Positions 57,910-64,000 of a DNA stretch of 64,000 bases are shown piece by piece. This stretch comes from a virus. Location: IMG/VR virus record IMGVR_UViG_3300017989_000071, positions 1-64,000 of that record; one strand, written 5' to 3'. Under the pieces are notes generated by a model that was given only the letters and a program-made list of their open reading frames with translations, did not search any database and was not told where the DNA came from. Both the position numbers and the translations under genes were made by a program. Position 1 is the first letter of the stretch, and every line of letters starts with the position of its first letter.

Positions 57910-59049
57910 CTATTCGCCGGTCGCCGCCATGCACCCTTCCTGATGATCGCAGGTCAGGCATTTGTCGATGACCTCGGAATACCCCCTGACCTTGGTTCCA
58001 CTGTGAGGCACCGCACCTCCGTAGCAGGCGAACTCCACCGGATCGACGCCCGGCGGGTAGGTCAAGCCCTTCCCTTTGGGTTTCTTCGGGGCCGCCTGCT
58101 TCTTGGGAACCTTTTTGGTTTTGGACTTCTTCGCGGCGGGTTTCTCCTCTTCGTCCTCTTCTTCGGTGTCTTCGGTTTCCTCCTCGTCGTCCTCCCCCTT
58201 ACCACCGAAATCCGGAATGTCGTCCGGCTCTTCTTCCTCCTCGTCGTCACCCTCACCGACCTCGTTGATGCCGACACGGGAACCCGGAGCACCCTTGGCC
58301 GCCTCGCCCTGAAAATGCTTATACAAGGCTTCGGCACCCTTCTTGATGTCCTCCATTTCCTCCTCGGTCGGGAAGTAGATCGCCGACGCCAGATCGCGGG
58401 CACCCCTAACGATCTTTTCGAGGATCGCTTCGTCCTCGTGGATCGGCTCGCGGAAGATCGCGTTCTCTCCCCGCTTCTTCGGGTCCGGAACCAGCATCAC
58501 CGAATACTCGACGCGGTTGCTCCCCTTCGACTTCTCGACCTGAAAGACGGCGGCGTTGTTCGGGTCGATGATGGTCCAGTCCTCTTGGAGCATCATCCAA
58601 ATTTTGTTGGTAACGCTGAAAGGCAGCTCGCGGATGTCGATCAGCTCGATCAGCTTCGTAACGTCCTTACCGGCATCCGCCGCCGGGTTGCGCTCCAGCA
58701 GGTTCGCATACCCTTTGTTCTGCGCCCGCGAACGCTTCAGGCTATCGGCCAGCTCGGGGTAAGACGTGGACAGCTCGGTGATCGCCGAGCAGATCGGACA
58801 CTCGGCTCTCCGATGCGTAAACGAAGCCGGACAGACCAGCGGATACTTGTAACCCGGAATCTGCCAGTGCTGCGCCATCTCGACAATCGGATCGCCTCCC
58901 TCGCCGCCGGGGGGAAGAAGCCAGAACGTCACCTTCCCGTTATCGAACCCCTTGTAGCGGGGTCGGCTGTTGAGGAACCCCCCCTCGCGGGCGGTCTCCG
59001 CTCGCTTGTTTACCCGGTCCATGTTCGGCCTGTTGAATTTCACGCCCAT
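57910..59049 (-). CDS. T4 gp32-like ssDNA-binding protein (379 aa)
   Basis: Core OB-type domain with a zinc site C73, H79, C84, C87 (C-P-A-S-F-T-H-x(4)-C-P-I-C), as in gp32. The acidic region (about 275-315) is typical of SSBs that recruit partners, but here it is followed by a Lys-rich stretch and a C-terminal Cys cluster (C-L-T-C ... C), which gp32 lacks. Coats ssDNA in replication and recombination. Placed between primase-polymerase and exonuclease genes. Confidence 0.8.
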   Translation of the reverse strand: MGVKFNRPNMDRVNKRAETAREGGFLNSRPRYKGFDNGKVTFWLLPPGGEGGDPIVEMAQHWQIPGYKYPLVCPASFTHRRAECPICSAITELSTSYPELADSLKRSRAQNKGYANLLERNPAADAGKDVTKLIELIDIRELPFSVTNKIWMMLQEDWTIIDPNNAAVFQVEKSKGSNRVEYSVMLVPDPKKRGENAIFREPIHEDEAILEKIVRGARDLASAIYFPTEEEMEDIKKGAEALYKHFQGEAAKGAPGSRVGINEVGEGDDEEEEEPDDIPDFGGKGEDDEEETEDTEEEDEEEKPAAKKSKTKKVPKKQAAPKKPKGKGLTYPPGVDPVEFACYGGAVPHSGTKVRGYSEVIDKCLTCDHQEGCMAATGE

Positions 59050-59083
59050 TGTTGCTTCTCCTGTGTATGACTGTTTATGACTT

Positions 59084-59101
59084 CTACTCGGCTGAGAGTA
59101 G
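59084..59101 (-). other. Small hairpin upstream of the SSB gene
   Basis: CTACTC / GAGTAG stem with a 6-nt loop right after the 59102 stop, in a 52-bp gap. Could be an attenuator or RNA-binding site in the SSB leader. No promoter recognised. Confidence 0.3.
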
Positions 59102-59572
59102 CTATACGCTTTGTGACATCCCCTTCATTTCGGCGCGGGCGTTGTTCGACAACTGCTCCGCTGAACGCAATCGGGAACGGATCGCCCACGACAGCTGACT
59201 GATAAACTCGTGCGCCACGTGGAACCGATCCGCCCGCTCATCCAACCCGGCAAACTCGGGATCGTTCCGTGCCGCTGTATCCACCCGCCATTGAGGATTC
59301 TTGTCGTGACGGCTACCGGCATTCGTAAAGACGATCTGATGATAGGCCAAGTCCGCCGCCCGACGAGCTTTGCGCGACATCCACAGATACTTCCCGAGGA
59401 GGTATCCCATCATCGCTTCCATCTCTCCCTGCTTTCGGAACGCCTCATCGAGGTTGTCTCCGATATAGATGTCGTCGATAAGCTGTAAGACAATTTCCCG
59501 GTCCTCTTCGAGCAGGGCGGGAATCGCCTCTTCCTCCATTAGTTTAGATTTCAACAAATCCCCGTAATTCAT
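59102..59572 (-). CDS. Helical protein between polymerase and SSB genes (156 aa)
   Basis: ATG 59572 overlaps the polymerase TGA (ATGA). Fully helical, charged (M-N-Y-G-D-L-L-K-S-K-L-M-E-E-E; S-A-I-R-S-R-L-R-S-A-E-Q-L). Size and position recall a recombination-mediator (UvsY-like) role, but there is no sequence proof. Confidence 0.55.
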   Translation of the reverse strand: MNYGDLLKSKLMEEEAIPALLEEDREIVLQLIDDIYIGDNLDEAFRKQGEMEAMMGYLLGKYLWMSRKARRAADLAYHQIVFTNAGSRHDKNPQWRVDTAARNDPEFAGLDERADRFHVAHEFISQLSWAIRSRLRSAEQLSNNARAEMKGMSQSV

Positions 59573-62500
59573 GCGGCCTCCGCTGTTTTCGGGTGCAGCC
59601 GAGGAGTGAAGCGGTACTCGTCGATGAACTCTACATTCTCCTCGAACTCGGGAATCTCGCACTCGACGATCAACTTCTCCTCGGTATGCAGATATGTAAA
59701 CTCGACATCGCAGGGCCAGCCCCGCATCACATCGAGCACCTTCTTCATATTTGACGACACGTCGTGCTCGCACTTCAGGCGCAAGCCACGGCGACCGTCG
59801 GACAGCAGCTCCGCATCAACCATCTCGCCCCACGAGGTTCCAACCTCGAAGTCGATCTCCAGCGGAACCGTCAAGTGCTCCTTGAACCGCTCGACCAAAT
59901 CGTCAACCATGCAGCGGGACGCCAGCTCGATGTAGTCAACCACCTCGGAGCCGGGGCAGTCCGCCTCGAACGAATCGTGAATGAAGCCCCAAATCACTGT
60001 CCACATATCCTCTCCCCGAACCGCATCGAAGAGCATCTGCAACGCCAGTGTCGCCCAATCGCTCGATCCCCCCTGAATTGGGGTATTCATTGCCTGACGC
60101 TCAGCCGACGACCGTTTGTATTGGTTCTTACTATAAATGTCCGGAAGCAGCCGACGCGACCCGAGGCTGGTCCACACCGCACCGTGCTCTTTCAGAATCG
60201 CGGACTGCTTGTCCCACAACTCCCTCAGCCCCGGAAACTCCCGGAAGATACCCTCTTGGAAAAGCTTGGCCTCTTCAAGAGTAATCCCGTACATGTCCGC
60301 GATCCCCGGTGGACCCGCCCCGTACATCGTCCCGAAATTGGCTGCCTTCGCACCGCGCCGCTCATCGCCCGTTACCGCCTCCAGAGCCTTCTTCAGAATC
60401 CGGGCCGCCGACGTGCGGTGAATGTCCAGACCGATCAGGAAGATTTCCATCATGTTCGCGTCGCCGGACAACCGGCAGCCGTCACGCAACTCCATCTGGC
60501 CGTAATCGACAACGACGAGCAGTCCGCCCTTGAAGCGGGTCTTGTAAACACTCTTCGCACCGCCGCGAAACGGGATCGTCTGGATCGGGGGGTCGTTCGC
60601 CGACCACCGCCCTGTACCTGTCGTCCGCACACCCCAATTCGCGTGAGCGCATCCGTCGTATCCGGTCAGGTCGGGAAGTGGCTTTAGGTAGCTCGAATAA
60701 TTCTTGCCGACCTTCTTCCACAGCAACAACTTCTCCAGCATCTCGGCGCAACGCTCGCAGAACTCCTTCACCTCGGGATCGTCGGACTTTTTCCCCCGGT
60801 CCCGAATCCAAACCTCCATCCGGGAAAGCACATCCTTCTCGGTGCTACCCTGCAACACCCGACCGTCGGGCTGGCGGAAATTTCTCCGGGTCAACGAATT
60901 TTTCGGGTCGGCGGTCTTGTCGGTAAAATGATTTCCCATATAAGGAAGACCGAGAACGCCGTGGATCAGGAAATTCAAACTGACCCACGACCCCAATCCG
61001 AGCTTGTAGTTGTACTGCTCCTCCACCGCTGCGTCGTAACCCTCATCCCGAAACCAATCCCGAATCTCGGTCAACTCCTCTACCGCCGCGTCCGCGACTT
61101 CCTTGTTTCGTTCAAGATCGACATACACCCCGGAAACGCGCATCCACAGCGCAAAGGTGTGGCTGTTCATCGTCAGCATCTCGAAAGGTTCGAGCAGATT
61201 CTCCTCCTCCAGCAGCTCCCGCTGAATCGGAACCAGACGTGCCGTAGAGATCGCATCGAAGCAGGCATACTCGACGAAGATTTCATACTCTACATCCTCG
61301 TAAGGATCAGCCCCCTTCGGCAGCTCCGCTTGCGCCTCGTGCATCCGCTCCTTCGGATGCAGCATACCCGCCCATCGCGTCGCCATGTAATCCAAATCGT
61401 GAGGCTCGGTGTCGTTCGTCAGGGACCAACCGGCCAGCATCGTATCGTGGAACAAACCGGGAGCTAGACCGCGCCCCCTCCACATCGGTATCCACACCTT
61501 CGTCCGGGCAACGAACGCCGTCTGATCGTACTGGAAATTCTGACCGGCGACAGGCACCGTCCGGAATAAACGGGTGAGGTGGTGGTCGATAGCTTGTCGG
61601 GATAGAGCATCGTTGGCGAACGGAGATAACTTATGCTGATACGGAATATAGAGCGGAACCGAGTCGGTATGCGCCTCGACTCCCCCGCCCGCCTTACCCC
61701 CGCAAACTGTCACGCACAGCATCTTCCACGTTGGGTGAAAGATTTCCAGACCTCCATCCTCGCCCTTACTCGTTGCCTCGATGTCCACCGCAACGAAGTC
61801 GATCTCGCCCTTGGCGTACCGCTCCAGATACGTGTCCACTGCCGCCTCGACCTTACCGAGCGTGTCTCCGTGGTTGATCCCCAGATCGGTCTTCTCCCCC
61901 GACACGCGGCGTCGAACCATCGCCAAGTCTTCGAGGATCATCTGCTCGTACTGCACATTCCCCCGGAGAACCGCCGAGGGATGAATCGTTGGAATGACCG
62001 TGTAGGAATGGGTGATCCCGTCGAGCTCGAACGTCAGGTCCATCTTCCGACCGTGAACCGTTGTAATCTTCTGCTTCGATCCGGTCAGCCCGTTCAACGA
62101 AACCCCGCCAACCGCAACGATCACTTCGGGATCGTGCTTAACGATCTCCCGCAACACGTAAGGCCGACACGCGCTGATCTCGCTCGGCGACGGCTTCGGG
62201 TTACTCCGCACACCCAGCGGGCAGCAGCGGACCACGTTCGAGAAGCGGACCCACTCCAGCGGTATCTCTGAATCCGCCAGATATTCCCGCAACTTCTTCC
62301 CCGCCGGGCCGACGAACGGCTCCCCTTCGCGGTCCTCTACCTGACCCGGAGCCTCCCCAATCAGCATGACCTTCGGCTTCTCCGCGCCCGATCCGTACAT
62401 CTTGATCGTCGTCGCCCCCTCGGACAACGAACACCGCTCGCACGGTCCGGGCGTCAGGTCCGGTATTTCGTCGCCGGAGCAGAAGGAGCACAAATAGGAC

Positions 62501-62661
62501 TCGTCGCGGACATCTCCGTCGAGAGGAAAAAGAAGCGGATGGGATTCGATGTAGGCCATGCAGTCCGCACAGCCGATATGGACCATCCCATCCTCGGGAA
62601 ACGGCAGGACGTTCTTTCGGCGGTCCTTCTTCGCTGCCTTCTTTTTCTTCGGTTTCGCCAT
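59569..62661 (-). CDS. polA: Family-4 uracil-DNA glycosylase fused to DNA polymerase A (1030 aa)
   Basis: N-terminal Cys pairs (C31/C34, C58/C61) then a UDG4 domain: C74/C77, G-E-A-P-G-Q-V-E-D (102-110), P-F-V-G-P-A-G (115-121), R-C-C-P (145-148), C165 and H-P-S-A-V-L (227-232); the Cys set would bind 4Fe-4S. Then 3'-5' exonuclease: D293/E295 (D-I-E-A), N-F-Q-Y-D (375-379), Y465...D469. Polymerase: motif A V-D-Y-G-Q-M-E-L-R (718-726), motif B R-R-G-A-K-A-A-N-F-G-T-M-Y-G (768-781), motif C H-D-S-F-E-A (895-900). This is the replicative polymerase. I recall a similar fusion in SPO1-type phages. The catalytic pattern appears intact in both halves. Confidence 0.9.
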   Translation of the reverse strand: MAKPKKKKAAKKDRRKNVLPFPEDGMVHIGCADCMAYIESHPLLFPLDGDVRDESYLCSFCSGDEIPDLTPGPCERCSLSEGATTIKMYGSGAEKPKVMLIGEAPGQVEDREGEPFVGPAGKKLREYLADSEIPLEWVRFSNVVRCCPLGVRSNPKPSPSEISACRPYVLREIVKHDPEVIVAVGGVSLNGLTGSKQKITTVHGRKMDLTFELDGITHSYTVIPTIHPSAVLRGNVQYEQMILEDLAMVRRRVSGEKTDLGINHGDTLGKVEAAVDTYLERYAKGEIDFVAVDIEATSKGEDGGLEIFHPTWKMLCVTVCGGKAGGGVEAHTDSVPLYIPYQHKLSPFANDALSRQAIDHHLTRLFRTVPVAGQNFQYDQTAFVARTKVWIPMWRGRGLAPGLFHDTMLAGWSLTNDTEPHDLDYMATRWAGMLHPKERMHEAQAELPKGADPYEDVEYEIFVEYACFDAISTARLVPIQRELLEEENLLEPFEMLTMNSHTFALWMRVSGVYVDLERNKEVADAAVEELTEIRDWFRDEGYDAAVEEQYNYKLGLGSWVSLNFLIHGVLGLPYMGNHFTDKTADPKNSLTRRNFRQPDGRVLQGSTEKDVLSRMEVWIRDRGKKSDDPEVKEFCERCAEMLEKLLLWKKVGKNYSSYLKPLPDLTGYDGCAHANWGVRTTGTGRWSANDPPIQTIPFRGGAKSVYKTRFKGGLLVVVDYGQMELRDGCRLSGDANMMEIFLIGLDIHRTSAARILKKALEAVTGDERRGAKAANFGTMYGAGPPGIADMYGITLEEAKLFQEGIFREFPGLRELWDKQSAILKEHGAVWTSLGSRRLLPDIYSKNQYKRSSAERQAMNTPIQGGSSDWATLALQMLFDAVRGEDMWTVIWGFIHDSFEADCPGSEVVDYIELASRCMVDDLVERFKEHLTVPLEIDFEVGTSWGEMVDAELLSDGRRGLRLKCEHDVSSNMKKVLDVMRGWPCDVEFTYLHTEEKLIVECEIPEFEENVEFIDEYRFTPRLHPKTAEAA

Positions 62662-63656
62662 TAGATCACCTGCCGTTGCATCAACTCAATCCCTGTTCGG
62701 AACGGATCGTAGTCAATCGCCTGATCGAGGTGCCGCTGCATCTCGGGTCCGAGGGATGAGGGGTCTTCGTTTTGGGGGAGAGTAACGAGACGGGCTTCGC
62801 GTTCGTGGGAGAAGAGAAACTGACAAATCTCGATGGATTGCTGCAACGCATCGGGATCGAGGGCCACAGAAAACTTAACATGTTTACCTAGTTGAAGAAG
62901 CATGTCGTACTGCTCCGCGCTGGCCCTGCTTCCGAGAATCGCCACCCCGTTCTTCCCGGTCGAGATCGCATCGAACACCCCTTCCGTTATCACCACGTGA
63001 TCGAACTTCGCCCGGCGCACCCGGTCGTAGTTGTAAACCCATCTCGATTTCCGGCTGTCGATTGGGAACTCGTACTTCCGATACTGACGAGGATTCCGGT
63101 TGACGAGATCGAGCATTTCGAGGGTGTAGGCCCGCGCCACCCAAATCCGCAGCTCGTCCTCCCCCAACACCCGCTCGTAGTCCGGGCAAACGATTCGGCC
63201 CCGGAGATCGCCCAGCCCGTCACCGAGGCCGTACCACTCCGCAATCTCCGGGGTCACCCCGCGCTTCGCGAGGTAGAATCGAATCTCCCCTTCCCAGCGA
63301 ATCGGTCGAATCATCTCCGGCTCCGGGCAGTACGCCGGTCCGCTCTCCTCCTCCTCCTCGGCGAGCTGGCCGAAACGCAGCGTCCGGATCGTCCGCGCCA
63401 TCGAGTCCTCCCAACCGACCAGTGAAGGCTTATCCGGGTCTACCCCGATCAGGAAATACAGATAAGTCAACGTCCCCGCCGCCTTACAGCGTTGACAGAT
63501 AAACATGCGCTTCCGGGTGTTGTAGTAGAGATGGTACTTCGTATCGGGCGACTTCTTCCCGTTCCGTAGACAGACCGGGCAGCAGAAACGAACTTCGTTT
63601 CTCGGGGCATTCAGCGGCGTCCCGAGACGACCAATTAGATTCGCCGGGACTACCAT
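62661..63656 (-). CDS. DnaG-like primase with CHC2 zinc finger and TOPRIM (331 aa)
   Basis: C26, C29, C54, C57 (with H42) make the N-terminal zinc finger; V-V-I-T-E-G-V-F-D-A (about 240-249) and V-A-L-D-P-D-A (about 289-295) are TOPRIM acidic motifs. Synthesises RNA primers. No helicase domain follows, so a separate helicase is expected outside the window. ATG 63656 follows AGGTGAGCG and a leader of about 100 bases from the promoter. One-base overlap with the polymerase gene. Confidence 0.85.
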   Translation of the reverse strand: MVVPANLIGRLGTPLNAPRNEVRFCCPVCLRNGKKSPDTKYHLYYNTRKRMFICQRCKAAGTLTYLYFLIGVDPDKPSLVGWEDSMARTIRTLRFGQLAEEEEESGPAYCPEPEMIRPIRWEGEIRFYLAKRGVTPEIAEWYGLGDGLGDLRGRIVCPDYERVLGEDELRIWVARAYTLEMLDLVNRNPRQYRKYEFPIDSRKSRWVYNYDRVRRAKFDHVVITEGVFDAISTGKNGVAILGSRASAEQYDMLLQLGKHVKFSVALDPDALQQSIEICQFLFSHEREARLVTLPQNEDPSSLGPEMQRHLDQAIDYDPFRTGIELMQRQVI

Positions 63657-63763
63657 CGCTCACCTGTTTGTATCATGCAAGGTTCCGTGTCTTCCGTAAC
63701 ACAGGCGACCCACCGCCGAACGAGGAGTAAGTACGATGGGCCGCCCCACAAAAGGTAAGACCG
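63657..63763 (-). other. Primase mRNA leader region
   Basis: About 100-nt 5' leader with small potential stems (GTGT...ACAC at the right, GC stem near GGGGCGGCCC). On the opposite strand a 25-codon frame (63736-63813) with GAGGAG ribosome site starts M-G-R-P-T-K-G; I do not call it a gene. Confidence 0.35.
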
Positions 63764-63792
63764 ATAATACCTCGGTCGTTAGGGGTTGTCAA
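63764..63792 (-). promoter_or_regulatory. Consensus sigma70 promoter of the replication operon
   Basis: TTGACA (63792-63787), exactly 17-bp spacer, TATTAT (63769-63764) on the minus strand. The TGA inside the -35 is the stop codon of the macro-domain gene. Drives primase, polymerase and following genes; start about 63757. Confidence 0.85.
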
Positions 63793-64000
63793 GCGAAATC
63801 TTCCTCCTTCTGAGAAATCGCCACGAAGCGGTTATCCCCGAGAATCCAGCCGATCCCTCCCTTAACGGTGGACCAGTCCAGCTCCCCAGCACCGCATCCG
63901 GGCCGGGGCAGCCAAACCTCGTCGTATTCCTCCCACACCCGGAGAACCTTCACCTTCTCGACGAGCTGTTTGGCACTACGGATAATCAGGTCCATATCGG
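63789..64000 (-). CDS. C-terminal part of a macro-domain-like (ADP-ribose-binding) protein
   Basis: Seventy codons are visible; the frame is open at the right edge. ATG 63995 is available, but the family is usually about 150 aa, so the true start is probably outside. V-W-L-P-R-P-G-C-G-A-G-E-L-D-W-S-T-V-K (about residues 27-45 of the visible part) matches the macro-domain end seen in small phage Appr-1''-P phosphatase-like proteins. Such domains bind or remove ADP-ribose. Confidence 0.6.
   Translation of the reverse strand, partial: DMDLIIRSAKQLVEKVKVLRVWEEYDEVWLPRPGCGAGELDWSTVKGGIGWILGDNRFVAISQKEEDFA

Noticed and set aside
1-64000. CRISPR array, insertion sequence or integrase/attachment site
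   Set aside because: No spaced direct-repeat series, transposase or integrase motif was seen; the only mobile element is the HNH endonuclease.

Overview
The window is one strand of a large double-stranded DNA tailed-phage (Caudoviricetes) genome. About 90 genes are packed nose to tail on the minus strand, most overlapping by 1-14 bases (ATGA, TAATG, GTGA and TTGA junctions) and most with good Shine-Dalgarno sequences. A terminase large subunit, tail-fibre proteins, T4-type replication and recombination proteins and a homing endonuclease identify it as a phage. High GC, strong AGGAGG-type ribosome sites and textbook TTGACA/TATAAT promoters point to a sigma70-type bacterial host. Nothing in the sequence names the host. 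I saw no tRNA, rRNA or CRISPR array.

Read in the direction of transcription (64000 down to 1), the layout is as follows. (a) 64000-48800, replication, recombination and packaging: end of a macro-domain protein, promoter, DnaG-like primase, DNA polymerase A fused to a family-4 uracil-DNA glycosylase, gp32-like ssDNA-binding protein, FEN-type exonuclease, a small protein that looks like two CsrA units in tandem, a single-chain fusion of Mre11/SbcD and Rad50/SbcC, RusA-like resolvase, a sigma-like factor, terminase large subunit and an HU-like protein. (b) 48800-42300: epimerase-like protein, DNA methyltransferase, DinG-like helicase, RHH-like protein and RuvA. (c) 42300-23600: some 40 small, mostly unknown genes, very rich in CxxC zinc-ribbon proteins, with a MazG-like hydrolase, DUF1937- and DUF2493-like proteins, a KTSC protein, HAD phosphatase-like, DUF4326, HNH endonuclease, a zinc metallopeptidase and a T4 gp21-like protease fold without an obvious catalytic serine. 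(d) 23618-23037: a 580-bp gene-free control region full of inverted repeats. (e) 23036-1, virion-side genes: phosphoesterase, wHTH, a secreted protein, two tandem 670-690 aa fibre/spike-like paralogues, several other tandem paralogue pairs, a set of likely internal virion proteins, and tail-fibre genes running off the left edge.

The most unusual region is 3.7-14.1 kb. Several otherwise unrelated proteins there (an ADP-ribosyltransferase-like protein, a HAD + HExxH metallopeptidase fusion, a 1285-aa giant protein and three small proteins) share a short helical signature, approximately A-D-x-[LM]-I-x(3)-[LMV]-x-G. Several also carry [LIV]-x-E/A sites resembling T4 prohead-protease cleavage sites. 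I propose, as inference, that this is a tag for co-packaging effector proteins in the capsid, analogous to T4 internal proteins and Alt. Other points of interest are four sigma70 promoters whose -35 box overlaps the TGA stop of the upstream gene, a perfect 21-bp inverted repeat inside a coding region, the tandem CsrA-like protein, and a Holliday-junction set (RuvA + RusA) with no RuvB in view.
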